DNA of 64,000 bases from Chamaelirium japonicum (GCA_947650365.1 CANTAL010000101.1:921716-985715), one strand, 5' to 3'; shown: positions 14,447 through 28,316, numbered from the stretch's first letter. Translations and numbers: made by a program. Notes: generated by a model from the sequence alone, not told the origin.

Positions 14447-14892
14447 CGAATGTATCCATTCTAATTCATTCGTACGATCCATTCTAATTCATTCGTACAA
14501 TCCATTCTAATTCATTTGTATGATCCATTCTAATTAATTCGTATGATCCATTCTAATTCATTCGTACGATTCATTCTAATTCATTCATACAATCCATTCT
14601 AATTCATTCGTACGATCCATTCTAATTCACTCATACGATCCATTCTAATACATTCATACGATCCATTCTAATTCATTTGCACGAATATATCCATTCTAAT
14701 TCATTCGTACGATCCATTCTAATTCCTTCGTACGATCCATTCTAATTCATTCGTACGATCTATTCTAATTCAATCGTACGATCCATTCTAATTCATTCGT
14801 ACGATCCATTTTAATTCCTTCGTACGATCCATTCTAATTCATTCGTACGATCCATTCTAATTCATTCGTACAATCTATTCTAATTCATTCGT
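14447..14892 (-). repeat. reverse satellite block 13
   Basis: Strongly similar to the reverse blocks that follow junction E at 30816 and 48320, sharing the AATTAATTCGTATG, TTCACTCATACG and ATACATTCATACG variants in order. Confidence 0.9.
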
Positions 14893-15252
14893 ACGAATGG
14901 ATACATTCGTGTGAATGAATTAGAATGGATCGTACAAATGAGTAAGAATGGATCGTACGAATGAAATAGAATAGATTGCACGAATGAATTAGAATGGATC
15001 GTACGAATGAATTAGAATGGATCGTATGAAGGAATTAGAATGGATCGTACGAATGAATTAGAATGGATCGTACGAATGAATTAGAATGGATCGTACGAAT
15101 GAATTAGAATGGATCGTGCTAATGAATTAGAATTGATCGAACGAATGAATTAGCATGGATCGTGCTAATGAATTAGAATGGAACGTACGAATGAATTAGA
15201 ATGGATCGTGTGAAAGAATTAGAATGGATTGTATGAATGAATTAGAATGAAT
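14893..15252 (+). repeat. forward satellite block 14
   Basis: Carries the GTGCTAATG, TTGATCGAACG, TTAGCATGG series, which is the reverse complement of the series to the right of junction A at 9595, 12312 and 13103. Ends at junction A in its opposite orientation. Confidence 0.9.
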
Positions 15253-16075
15253 TCGTACGATCTATTCGAATTCATTCGCACAATCCATTCTAATTCATTC
15301 ATACGATCCATTCTTATTCATTCATACAATCCATTCTAATTCTTTCTCACGATCCATTCTAATTCATTCGTAGGATCCATTCTAATTCATTCGTACAATC
15401 TATTCTTTTTCATTCGTACGATCCATTCTTACTCATTCGTATGATCCATTCTAATTCATTCGGACGAATGTATCCATTCTAATTTATTCGTACGATCCAT
15501 TGAAATTCATTCGTACGATCCATTCTAATTCATTCGTACGATCTATTCTAATTCATTCATACGATCCATTCTAATTTCATTCGTACGATCGATTCTAATT
15601 CATTCGCTCGAATGTATCCATTCTAATCCATTCGTACGATCCATTCTAATCCATTCGTACGATCCATTCTAATTCATTCGCATGAATGTAACCATTCTAA
15701 TTCATTCATTTGATCCATTCTAATTCATTCGTACGATCCATTCTAATTCATTCGTCCGATCCATTCTAATTCATTCGCACGAATGTATCCATTCTAATTC
15801 ATTCGTACGATCCATTCTAATTCATTCGTACGATCCATTCTAATTCATTCGTAAGATCCATTCTAATTCATTCGTACGATCCATTCTAATTCATTCGTAC
15901 GATCCATTCTAATTCATTCGCACGAATATATCCATTCTAGTTCATTCGTACGATCCATTCTAATTCATTCGTACGATCCATTCTAATTCATTCGCACGAT
16001 CCATTCTAATTCATTCGTACGATCAATTCTAATTCATTCGCACGAATGTATCCATTCTAATTCATTCGTACGATC
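15253..16075 (-). repeat. reverse satellite block 15
   Basis: Mixed reverse units. Ends abruptly at CGTACGATCC joined to TGAATTAGAA, where two units of opposite strand meet without a palindrome. Confidence 0.9.
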
Positions 16076-16667
16076 CTGAATTAGAATGGATCATACGAAT
16101 GAATTAGAATGGATACCTTTGTGCATATGATTAGAATGGATCGTACGAATGAATTAGAATGGATCGTACGAATGAATTAGAATGGATCGTACGAATGAAT
16201 TAGAATGGATCTTACGAGTGGATTAGAATGGATACATTAGTGCGAATGAATTAGAATGGATCGGACGAAGAAATTAGAATGGATCGTACGAATGAATTAG
16301 AATGGATCAAATGAATGAATTAGAATGGTTACATTCATGCGAATGAATTAGAATGGATTGTACGAATGGATTAGAATGGATCGTACGAATGGATTAGAAT
16401 GGATACATTCGAGCAAATGAATTAGAATGGATCGTACAAATGAAATTAGAATGGATCGTACGAATGAATTAGAATAGATCGTACGAATGAATTAGAATGG
16501 ATCGTACGAATGAATTAGAATGGATCGTGTGAAAGAATTAGAATGGATCGTACGAATGAATTAGAATGGATCGTGTGAATGAATTAGAATGGATCGTACG
16601 AATAAATTAGAATGGATCGTTCTAATGAATTAGAATTGATCGAACGAATGAATTAGCATGGATCGTG
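16076..16667 (+). repeat. forward satellite block 16
   Basis: Includes the ACCTTTGTGCATATG and TTGATCGAACG markers. Ends at junction C in its opposite orientation (GCATGGATCGTGCATTCG). Confidence 0.9.
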
Positions 16668-16987
16668 CATTCGTACGATCCATTCTAATTCATTCGTAAG
16701 ATCCATTCTAATTCATTCGTACGATCCATTCTAATTCATTCATACGATCCATTCTAGTTCATTCGTACGATTCATTCTAATTCATTCGTATGATCCATTC
16801 AAATTCATTCATACGATCTATTCTAATTCATTCATACAATCCATTCTAATTTTTTCACACGATCCATTCTAATTCATTCGTACGATCGATTCTAATTCAT
16901 TCGCACAATCCATTCTATTTCATTCGTACGATCCATTCTTACTCATTCGTATGATCCATTCTAATTCATTCGCACGAATGTTTCCAT
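16668..16987 (-). repeat. reverse satellite block 17
   Basis: This ~320-bp block and the start of the next one closely match the left end of each 17.5-kb copy (25251 and 42774), including a CGTAAGATCC variant and the junction B that follows. Confidence 0.9.
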
Positions 16988-17770
16988 AATGGATCATACG
17001 AATGAGTAAGAATGAATCGTACGAATGAAATAGAATGGATTGTGCGAATGAATTAGAATGGACCGTACGAATGAATTAGAATGGATACATTCGTGCGAAT
17101 GAATTAGAATGGATCGGACGAATGAATTAGAATGGCTCGTACGAATGAATTAGAATGGATCGTACGAATGAATTAGAATGGATTGTACGAATGAATTAGA
17201 ATGGATCGTACGAATAAATTAGAATGGATACATTCGTCCAAATGAATTAGAATGGATCATACGAATGAGTAAGAATGGATCGTACGAATGAAATAGAATA
17301 GATTGTACGAATGAATTAGAATGGATCGTGCGAATGAATTAGAATGGGTCGTACGAATAAATTAGAATGGATCGTACGAATGAATTAGAATGGATCGTGC
17401 GAATGAATTAGAATGGATCATATTAATCAATTAGAATGGATCGAACGAATGAATTAGAATGGATACATTCGTGCGAATGAATTAGAATGGATCATGCGAA
17501 TCCATTAGACTGGATCGTGCGAATGAATAAGAATGGATCATACGAATGAATTAGAATGGATCGTACGAATTAATTAGAATGGATACATTCGTGCGAATGA
17601 ATTAGAATGGATTGTATGAATGAATTAGAATGGATCGTACGAATAAATTAGAATGGATCATACGAATTAATTAGAATGGATCATACGAATGAATTAGAAT
17701 GGATCGTACGAATGAATTAGAATGGATCGTACGAATGAACTAGAATGGATACATTCGTGCGAATGAATTA
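16988..17770 (+). repeat. forward satellite block 18
   Basis: Starts at junction B and carries the ATTAGACTGG marker near 17509. Ends at GAATGAATTAATTCGTACG, where the AATT of a forward unit is shared with the reverse unit. Confidence 0.9.
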
Positions 17771-18374
17771 ATTCGTACGATCCATTCTAATTCGTTCGTA
17801 CGATCCATTGTAATTCATTCATACAATCCATTTAGATTCATTCAAACAAATGTATCCATTCAAATTCATTCGTACGATCCAGTCTAATTCATTCGTACGA
17901 TCCATTCTAATTCATTCGCACGAATATATCCATTCTAATTCTTTCGTACGATGCATTCTAATTCATTCGTACGATCCATTCTAATTCATTCGTACGATCC
18001 ATTCTAATTCATTCATACGATCCATTCTAATTCATTCGCACGAATGCATCCATTCTAATTCATTCGTACAATCCATTCTATTTCATTCGTACGATCCATT
18101 CTTACTCATTCGTATGATCCATTCTAATTCATTCGTATGATCCATTCTAATTCATTCGTACTATCCATTCTAATTCATTCGCACGATCCATTCTAATTCA
18201 TTCATACGATCCATTCTAATTCATTCATACGATCCATTCTAATTCATTCCTAGAATCCATTCTAATTCATTCGCCCGATCCATTCTAATTCAATCATACG
18301 ATCCATTCTATTCGAATGGATCATGCGATCCATTCGAATTCATTCCTACGATCCATTCTAATTCATTCCTACGA
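17771..18374 (-). repeat. reverse satellite block 19
   Basis: Contains the 30-bp micro-hairpin at 18310-18339. Ends at a junction D palindrome carrying one mismatch. Confidence 0.9.
18310..18339. repeat. 30-bp perfect hairpin (single-unit micro-inversion)
   Basis: Arms ATTCGAATGGATC and GATCCATTCGAAT (13 bp, perfect) flank the loop ATGC. It is a forward half-unit set inside reverse units. The same hairpin is at 32933 and 50437. Confidence 0.95.
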
Positions 18375-18384
18375 TCGTACGAAT
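18365..18384. repeat. junction D palindrome, one mismatch
   Basis: Head-to-head strand switch centred between 18374 and 18375. The 20-bp dyad is intact except for one base in the left arm (ATTCCTACGA against TCGTACGAAT). Confidence 0.9.
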
Positions 18385-19329
18385 GAATTAGAATGGATCG
18401 TACGAGTGAATTAGAATAGATTGTGCGAATGAATTAGAATGGATCGTACAAATGAATTATAATGGATCGCACGAATGAATTAGAATGAATTATACGAATG
18501 AGTAAGAATGGATCGTACGAATGAATTAGAATGGATCGTACGAATGAATTAGAATGGATCGTACGAATAAATTAGAATGGATACATTCGTCCGAATGAAT
18601 TAGAATGGACCATACGAATGAGTAAGAATGGATCGTACGACTGAAATAGAATAGATTGTACGAATGAATTATAATGGATCCTACGAATGAATTAGAATGG
18701 ATCGTGTGAAATACGAATGAATTAGAATGGATATATTCGTGCAAATGAATTAGAATGGATCGTATGAATGTATTAGAAGGGATCGTATGAGTGAATTAGA
18801 ATGGATCGTGCGAATGAATTAGAATAGATTGTATGAATGAATTAGAATGGATCGTACGAATGAATTAGAATGGATCGTACGAATGAATTAGAATGGATCG
18901 TACGAATGAACTAGAATGGATACATACGTGCGAATGAATTAGAATGGATCGTACGAATGAATTAGAATGGATCGTGCGAGTGAATTAGAATGGATCGTAT
19001 GAATGAATTAGAATAGATTGTATGAATGAATTAGAATGGATCGTACGAACGAATTTGAATAGATCGTACGAATGAATTAGAATGGATCGTACGAATAAAT
19101 TAGAATGGATACATTCGTCGGAATGAATTAGAATGGATCATACGAATGAGTAAGAATGGATCGTACGAATGAAATAGAATAGATTGTACGAATGAATTAG
19201 AATGGATCCTACGAATGAATTAGAATGGATCGTGTGAAAGAATTAGAATGGATTGTATGAATGAATTAGAATGGATCGTATGAATGAATTAGAATGGATC
19301 GTGCGAATGAATTCGAATGGATCGTACGA
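18375..19329 (+). repeat. forward satellite block 20
   Basis: The module leading to junction A occurs twice here, a first truncated copy near 18585-18715 and a complete one near 19107. Ends at junction A. Confidence 0.9.
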
Positions 19330-19760
19330 ATTCATTCTAATTCATTCATACAATCCATTCTAATTCTTTCACACGATCTATTCTAATTCATTCGTAGGAT
19401 CCATTCTAATTCATTCATACAATCTATTCTATTTCATTCGTACGATCCATTCTTACTCATTCGTATGATCCATTCTAATTTATTCGGACGAATGTATCAA
19501 TTCTAATTTATTCGTACGATCCATTCTAATTCATTCGTACGATCTATTCTAATTCATTCGTACGATGCATTCTAATTCAACCATACGATCTATTCTAATT
19601 CATTCATACAATCCATTCTAATTCTTTCACACGATCCATTCTAATTCATTCGTACGATCCATTGTAATTCATTCACACAATCCATTCTATTTCATTCGTA
19701 CGATCCATTCTTACTCATTCGTATGATCCATTCTAATTCATTCGCACGAATGTATCCATA
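19330..19760 (-). repeat. reverse satellite block 21
   Basis: Between junction A and junction B. Contains CTTACTCATTCGTATG variants twice. Confidence 0.9.
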
Positions 19761-22700
19761 ATGGATCATACGAATGAGTAAGAATGGATCGTATGAATGA
19801 AATAGAATGGATTATTCGAATGAATTAGAATGGACCGTACGAATGAATTAGAATGGATACATTCGTGCGAATGAATTAGAATGGATCGGACGAATGAATT
19901 AGAATGGATCGTACGAATGAATTAGAATGGATGGTACGAATGAATTAGAATGGATCGTATGAATGAAATAGAATAGATTGTACGAATGAATTAGAATGGA
20001 TTCGTACGAATGAATTAGAATGGATACATTCGTGCGAATGAATTAGAATGGATCATACGAATGAAATAGAATAGATTGTACGAATGAATTAGAATGGATT
20101 CGTACGAATGAATTAGAATGGATACATTCGTGCGAATGAATTAGAATGGATCATACCAATGAGTAAGAATGGATCGTACGAATGAAATAGAATGGATTGT
20201 GTGAATAAATTAGAATGGATCATACGAATGAATTAGAATGGATCGTACGAATTAATTAGAATGGATACATTCGTGCGAATGAATTAGAATGGATTGTATG
20301 AATGAATTAGAATAGATCGTACGAATGAATTAGAATGGATCATACGAATTAATTAGAATGGATCATACGAATGAATTAAAATGGATCGTACGAATGAATT
20401 AGAATGGATCGTACGAATGAAATTAAATGGATACATTCGTGCGAATGAATTAGAATGGATCGTGCGAATGAATAAGAACTAATCGTACGAATGAATTAGA
20501 TTGGATCGTACGAATGAATTAGATTGGATCTTACGAATGAATTAGAATGGATCGTACGAATGAATTAGAATGGATCGTACGAATGAATTAGAATGGATCG
20601 TACGAATGAACTAGAATGGATCGTACCAATGAGTAAGAATGGATCGGACGAATGAATTAGAATGGATCGTACGAATGAATTAGAATGAATAGAATGAATT
20701 AGAATGGATCGTACGAATGAATAGAATAGAATGAATTAGAATGGATCGGATAAATGAATTAGAATGGATCGTACGAATGAATTAGAATGGATCGTATGAA
20801 TGAATTAGAATGGATCGTACGAATGAATTAGAATGGATCGTGCGAATGAATTAGAATGGATCGTACGAATGAATTAGAATGGATCGTGGGAAAGAATTAG
20901 AATGGATCGTACGAATGAATTAGAATGGATCGTGCGAATGAATTAGAATGGATCGTACGAATGAATTAGAATGGATACATTTGTGCGAATGAATTAGAAT
21001 GGATCGTACGAATGAATTAGAATGGATCGTATGAATGAATTAGAATGGATCGTACGAATGAATTAGAATGGATCGTGCGAATGAATTAGAATGGATCATA
21101 CGAATGAATTAGAATGGATCGTACGAATGAACTAGAATGGATACATTCGTGCGAATGAATTAGAATGGATCGTTCGAATGAATTAGAATGGATCGTACGA
21201 ATGAATTAGATTGGATCGTACGAATGAATTAGAATGGATCATACGAATGAGTTAAAATGGATCGTGCGAATGAATTAGAATGGATCGTACCAATGAGTAA
21301 GAATGGATCGTACGAATGAATAAAATGGATCGTATGAATGAATTAGAATGGATACATTCGTGTGAACGAATTAGAATGGATCGTATGAATGAATTAGAAT
21401 AGATTTTGTGAAACAATTAGAATGGATTAGAATGGATCGAACGAATGAATTAGAATGGATACATTCGTGCGAATGAATTTGAATGGATCGGACGAATGAA
21501 TTTGAATGGATCGGACGAATGAATTAGAATGGATCGTACGAATGAATTAGAATGGATCGTACGAATGAATTAGAATAGATTATACGAATGAATTAGAATG
21601 GATCAAATGAATGAATTAGAATAGTTACATTCATGCGAATGAATTAGAATGGATCGTACGAATGGATTAGAATGGATCATACGAATGGATTAGAATGGAT
21701 ACATTCGTGCGAATGAATTAGAATGGATCGTACGAATGAATTAGAATGGATCGTACGAATGAATTAGAATGGATACATTCGTCCGAATGAATTAGAATGG
21801 ATCGGACGAATGAATTAGAATGGATCGTACGAATGAATTAGAATGGATCAAATGAATGAATTAGAATGGTTACATTAATGCGAATGAATTAGAATGGATC
21901 GTACGGAATGAACTAGAATGGATTGTATGATTGAATTAGAATAGATACATTCGTGCGAATGAATTAGAATGGATCATACGAATGAGTAAGAATGGATCGT
22001 ACGAATGAAATAGAATGGATTGTACGAATGAATTTGAATGGATCGTACAAATGAATTAGAATAGATCGTATGAATGAATTAGAATGGATTGCACGAATGA
22101 ATTAGAATGGATCGTACGAATGAATTAGAATGGATCATGTGAAAGAATTAGAATGGATTGTATGAATGAATTAGAATGGATCATACGAATGAATTAGAAT
22201 GGATCGTACGAAGGAATTAGAATGGATTCATTCGTGCGAATGAATTAGAATGGATACATTCGTGCGAAAGAATTAGAATAGATCGTATGAATGAATTAGA
22301 ATGGATCCTATGAATGAATTAGAATGGATCGTGCGAATGAATTAGAATGGATCGTGCTAATGAATTAGAATTGATCGAACGAATGAATTAGCATGGATCG
22401 TGCTAATGAATTAGAATGGAACGTACGAATGAATCAGAATGGATCGTGTGAAAGAATCAGAATGGATTGTATGAATGAATTAGAATGGATCGTACGAAGG
22501 AATTAGAATGGATCGTACGAATGAATTAGAATGGATCGTACGAATGAATTAGAATAGATCATACGAATGAATTAGAATGGATCGTACGAATGAATTAGAG
22601 TGGATCGTGTGAAAGAATTAGAATGGATCGTACGAATGAATTAGAATGGATCGTGCGAATGAATTAGAATGGATTGTACGAATGAATTAGAATGGATCGT

Positions 22701-23461
22701 GCTAATGAATTAGAATGGATCATATGAATGAGTAAGAATGGATCGTACGAATGAATTAGAATGGATCGTACAAATGAATTAGAATGGATCGTACGAATGA
22801 AATAGAATGGATTGCACGAATGAATTAGAATGGATCGTACGAATGAATTAGAATGGATCGTACGAATGAATTAGAATAGATCGTATGAATGAATTAGAAT
22901 GGATCGTACGAATGAATTAGAATGGATCGTGTGAAAGAATTAGAATGGATCGTACAAATGAATTAGAATGGATTAGAATGGATCGTGCGAATGAATTAGA
23001 ATGGATCGTACGAATGAATTAGAATGGATTGTATGAATGAATTAGAATGGATCTTACGAATGAATTAGAATGGATCGTACGAATGAATTAGATTGGATCC
23101 TACGAATGAATTAGAATGGATACAATCGTGCGAATGAATTAGAATAGATCGGACGAATGAATTAGAATGGATCGTACGAATGAATTAGAATGGATCGTAC
23201 GAATGAATTAGGATGGATCGTACGAATAAATTAGAATGGATACATTCATCTGAATGAATTAGAATGGATCATACGAATGAGTAAGAATGGATCGTACGAA
23301 TGAAATAGAATAGATTGTACGAATGAATTAGATTGGATCCTACGAATGAATTAGAATGGATCGTGTGAACGAATTAGAATGGATTGTATGAATGAATTAG
23401 AATGGATCGTATGAATGAATTAGAATGGATCGTGCGAATGAATTCGAATGGATCGTACGAA
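19761..23461 (+). repeat. forward satellite block 22
   Basis: A 3.7-kb forward block with several truncated units, such as GAATGAATAGAATAG near 20690-20730 and GAATGGATTAGAATGG near 21420 and 22970. The TTGATCGAACG series is near 22370. Ends at junction A. Confidence 0.92.
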
Positions 23462-23821
23462 TTCATTCTAATTCATTCATACAATCAATTCTAATTCTTT
23501 CACACGATCTATTCTAATTCATTCGTAGGATCCATTCTAATTCATTCGTACAATCTATTCTATTTCATTCGTACGATCCATTCTTACTCATTCGTATGAT
23601 CCATTCTAATTCATTCGGAAGAATGTATCCATTCTAATTTATTCGTACGATCCATTCTAATTCATTCGTACGATCCATTCTAATTCATTCATCCGATCCA
23701 TTTTAATTCATTCGCACAAATGTATCCATTCTAATTCATTCGTACGGTCCATTCTAATTCATTCGCACAATCCATTCTATTTCATTCGTACGATCCATTC
23801 TTACTCATTCGTATGATCCAT
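23462..23821 (-). repeat. reverse satellite block 23
   Basis: Starts at junction A and ends at junction B in its opposite orientation (GATCCATTATGGATAC). This ~360-bp block is repeated near 38540 and 56044. Confidence 0.9.
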
Positions 23822-24327
23822 TATGGATACATTCGTGCGAATGAATTAGAATGGATCATACGAATGAGTAAGAATGGATCGTACGAATGAAATAGAATGG
23901 ATTGTGCGAATGAATTAGAATAGATCGTGTGAAAGAATTAGAATGAATTGTAGGAATGAATTAGTATAGATCGTATGAATGAATTAGAATGGATCGTATG
24001 AATGAATTAGAATGGATCGTACGAATGATCGAGAATGGATACATTCGTGCGAATGAATTAATATGGATCATACGAATGAATTAGAATGGATCGTACGAAT
24101 GAATTAGAATGGATCTTACGAATGAATTAGAATGGATCGTACGAATGCACGATCCATGCGAATGAATTAGAATAGATTGTACGAATGAACTAGAATGGAT
24201 ACATTCGTGCGAATGAATTAGAATGGATCGTCGTACGAATGAATTAGAATGGATCTTACGAATGAATTAGAATGGATCGTACGAATGAATTAGAATGGAT
24301 ACATTCGTGCGAATGAATTAGAATGGA
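23822..24327 (+). repeat. forward satellite block 24
   Basis: Contains a small reverse patch at ~24147-24158 (GCACGATCCATGCG), a junction C remnant that returns at once to forward. A 3-bp duplication (CGTCGTACG) lies near 24230. Confidence 0.88.
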
Positions 24328-24402
24328 TCCATTCTAATTCGTTCATTAATTCGTACGATCCATTCTAATTAATTCGTATGAACGAATTAAAATGGATCCA
24401 TT
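24315..24402. repeat. cluster of GGATCC-centred palindromes
   Basis: A perfect 26-bp palindrome lies at 24315-24340 (half-arm GAATTAGAATGGA), centred on GGATCC. It is followed by ~50 bp of reverse units, a single forward unit at ~24377-24397, and a second GGATCC-centred 12-bp palindrome at 24391-24402 (AATGGATCCATT). Three strand switches fall within about 75 bp. Confidence 0.9.
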
Positions 24403-25593
24403 CTAATTAATTCGTACGATCCATTATAATTCATTTATATAATCCATTCTAATTCATTCGCACGAATGTATCCATTCTAATTCATTCGCACGAATGTATC
24501 CATTCTAATTCATTCGTATGATCAGTTCTAATTCATTCACAAAATCTATTCTAATTCGTTCATACGATCCATTCTAATTCATTCACACGAATGTATCCAT
24601 TCTAATTCATTCATACGATCCATTCTAATTCATTCGTACGATCCATTCAAATTCACTCATACGATCCATTCTAATACATTCATACGATCCATTCTAATTC
24701 ATTTGCACGAATATATCCATTCTAATTCATTCGAACAATCCATTCTAATTCCTTCGTACGATCCATTCTAATTCATTCGTACGATCTATTCTATTTCATT
24801 CGTACGATCCATTCTTACTCATTCGTATGATCCATTCTAATTCATTCGTCCGATCCATTCTAATTCATTCGCACGAATGTATCCATTCTAATTCATTCGT
24901 TCGATCAATTCTAATTCATTAGCACGATCCATTCTAATTCATTCGTACGATCCATTCTAATTCATTCGCACGATCCATTCTAATTCATTCATAGGATCCA
25001 TTCTAATTCATTCATACAATCTATTCTAATTCTTTCACACGAATGTATCCATTCTAATTCATTCGCACGAATGTATCCATTCTAATTCATTCGTACGATC
25101 CATTCAAATTCATTCGTAAGATCCATTCTAATTCATTCATACGATCCATTCTAATTCATTCGTACGATCCATTCTAATTCATTCGCACAAATGTATCCAT
25201 TTTAGTTCATTCGTAGGATCTATTCTAATTCATTCGCATGGATCGTGCATTCGTACGATCCATTCTAATTCATTCGTAAGATCCATTCTAATTCATTCGT
25301 ACGATCCATTCTAATTCATTCGTACGATCCATTCTAATTCATTCGCACGAATGTATCCATTCTAGTTCATTCGTACGATCCATTCTAATTCATTCGTACG
25401 ATCCATTCTAATTCATTCATACGATCTATTCTAATTCATTCATACAATCTATTCTAATTCTTTCACACGATCCATTCTAATTCATTCGTACGATCCATTC
25501 TAATTCATTCGCACAATCCATTCTATTTCATTCGTACGATCCATTCTTACTCATTCGTATGATCCATTCTAATTCATTCGCACGAATGTATCT
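24400..25593 (-). repeat. reverse satellite block 25
   Basis: Holds a forward half-unit at ~25236-25250 (GCATGGATCGTGCATTCG), a junction C remnant that marks the left edge of the 17.5-kb duplication. Ends at junction B with one substitution (TCTATAATGG). Confidence 0.9.
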
Positions 25594-25924
25594 ATAATGG
25601 ATCATACGAATGAGTAAGAATGGATCGTCCGAATGAAATAGAATGGATTGTGCGAATGAATTAGAATGGACCGTACGAATGAATTAGAATGGATACATTC
25701 GTGCGAATGAATTAGAATGGATCGGACGAATGAATTAGAATGGATCGTACGAATGAATTAGAATGGATCATACGAATGAATTAGAATGGATCATACGAAT
25801 GAGTAAGAATGGATCGTACGAATGAAATAGTATTGTACGAATGAATAAGAATAGATCCTACGAATGAATTAGAATAGATCGTGTGAAAGAATTAGAATGG
25901 ATTGTATGAATGAATTAGAATGAA
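25594..25924 (+). repeat. forward satellite block 26
   Basis: Carries a 4-bp deletion near 25831 (AAATAGTATTG) that the duplicate copy lacks. Ends at junction A in its opposite orientation. Confidence 0.9.
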
Positions 25925-26358
25925 TTCGTACGATCCATTCGAATTCATTTGCACGATCCATTCTAATTCATTCATACGATCCATTCTAATTCATTCATAC
26001 AATCCATTCTAATTCTTTCACACGATCAATTCTGATTCATTCGTAGGATCCATTCTAATTCATTCGTACAATCTATTCTATTTCATTCGTACGATCCATT
26101 CTTACTTATTCGTATGATCCATTCTAATTCATTCGGACGAATGTATCCATTCTAATTTATTCGTACGATCCATTCTAATTCATTCGTACGATCCATTCTA
26201 ATTCATTCGTACGATCCATTCTAATTAATTCGTCCGATCCATTCTAATTCATTCGCACGAATGTATCCATTCTAATTCTTTCGTACGATCCATTCTAATT
26301 CATTCGTACGATCCATTCTAATTTATTCGTAAGATCCATTCATTCGTACGATCTATTC
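25925..26358 (-). repeat. reverse satellite block 27
   Basis: Mixed reverse units with a truncated unit near 26337 (AGATCCATTCATTCG). Ends at CTATTCTAATGGATACATT. Confidence 0.9.
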
Positions 26359-27722
26359 TAATGGATACATTTGTGCGAATGAATCTAAATGGATTGTATG
26401 AATGAATTACAATGGATCGTACGAATGAATTAGAATGGATCGTACGAATGAATTAGAATAGCTCATACGAATGAATTAGAATGAATCGTATGAATGAATT
26501 AGAATGGTTACATTCGTGCGAATGAATTAGAATAGATTGTACGAATGAATTAGAATGGATCGTACGAATAAATTAGAATGGATCGTGGGAATGAATTAGA
26601 ATGGATCATACGAATGAATTAGAATGGATCCACCGAATGAGTTAGAATGGATCATACGAATGAATTAGAATGGATTGTATGAATGAATTAGAATGGATTG
26701 TGCGAATGAATTAGAATGGATCGTATGAATGAATAAGAATGGATCGTACGAGTGAATTAGAATGGATCATACGAATTAATTAGAATGGATCATACGAATG
26801 AATTAGAATGGTTCATACGAATGAATTAGAATGGATACATTCGTGCGAATGAATTAGAATGGATTGTGCGAATAAATAAGAACAGATTGTGCGAATGAAT
26901 TAGAATGGATCCTACGAATGAATTAGAATGGATCGTGCGAATGAATTAGAATGGATCGTACAAATGAATTAGAATGGATCGTGTGAAAGAATTAGAATGG
27001 ATCGTACGAATGAATTAGAATGGATCGTGCGAATGAATTAGAATGGATCGTACGAATGAATTAGAATGGATACATTCGTGCGAATGAATTAGAATGGATC
27101 GTACGAATGAATTAGAATAGATCGTACGAATGAATTAGAATGGATCGTACGAAGAAATTAGAATGGATCGTACGAATGAAATAGAATGGATATATTCGTG
27201 CAAATGAATTAGAATGGATCGTATGAATGTATTAGAATGGATCGTATGAGTGAATTAGAATGGATCATACGAATGAATTAGAATGGATCGTATGAATGAA
27301 TTAGAACTGATCGTACGAATGAATTAGAATGGATCGTACGAATGAATTAGAATGGATACATTTGTGCGAATGAATTAGAATGGATCGTACGAATGAATTA
27401 GAATGGATCGTATGAATGAATTAGAATGGATACATTCGTGCGAATGAATTAGAATGGATCGTGCGAATCCATTAGACTGGATCGTGCGAATGAATAAGAA
27501 TGGATCATACGAATGAATTAGAATGGATCGTACGAATTAATTAGAATGGATACATTCGTGCGAATGAATTAGAATGGATTATATGAATGAATTAGAATGG
27601 ATCGTACGAATGAATTAGAATGGATCATACGAATTAATTAGAATGGATCATACGAATGAATTAGAATGGATCGTACGAATGAATTAGAATGGATCGTACG
27701 AATGAATTAGAATGGATCATAC
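26359..27722 (+). repeat. forward satellite block 28
   Basis: Includes the GATCCACCGAATGAG and ATTAGACTGG markers shared with blocks 2 and 4. Near its right end it has one more 23-bp unit than the duplicate block ending at 45226. Confidence 0.92.
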
Positions 27723-28026
27723 AATTCATTCTAATTCATTCGTACGATCCATTCTAATACATTCGTACGATTCATGCTAATTCATTCGCACGATCCTTTC
27801 TAATTCATTCGTACGATCCATTCTTATTCATTCATATGATCCATTCTAATTCATTCATACGATCCATTCTAATTCATTCGTACGATCCATTCTAATTCAT
27901 TCGCACGATCCATTCTAATCCATTCTAATTCATTTGTACGATTCATTCTAATTCTTTCACACGATCCATTCTAATTCATTCTAATCCATTCTAATTCATT
28001 CGTACAATCTATTCTATTTCATTCGT
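27723..28026 (-). repeat. reverse satellite block 29
   Basis: About 300 bp with two truncated-unit joins (ATCCATTCTAATCCATTC). Switches to forward at TTCGTACAAATGAACTAG. Confidence 0.9.
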
Positions 28027-28311
28027 ACAAATGAACTAGAATGGATACATTTGTACGAATGAATTAGAATGGATCATACGAAATAATTAGAATGGATCAT
28101 AAGAATGAATTAGAATGGATCGTACGAATGAATTAGAATGAATCGTACGAAGGAATTAGAATGGATCGTACGAATAAACTAGAATGGATTAGAATGGATC
28201 GTACGAATGAATTAGAATGGATCGTACGAATGAATTAGAATGGATCGTACAAATGAATTAGAATGGATCATACGAATGAATTAGAATGGAACGTACGAAT
28301 AAATTAGAATG

Positions 28312-28316
28312 GATCG
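28312..28316. repeat. target-site duplication GATCG, left (LTR copy 1)
   Basis: The five bases just before the LTR match the five just after it (29350-29354). GATCG is part of the normal satellite unit, so the target was an ordinary unit. Confidence 0.93.

Noticed and set aside
18526-18744. Open frame of about 72 codons on the minus strand, rich in repeated IHS/SNSFV; similar frames at 30585-30830 and 48089-48334
   Set aside because: These are translations of the 23-bp satellite unit. A 23-bp period rotates through all three frames, so frames stay open only where unit variants happen to remove the TAA in CTAATTC. No gene-like composition, and they span strand-switch modules.
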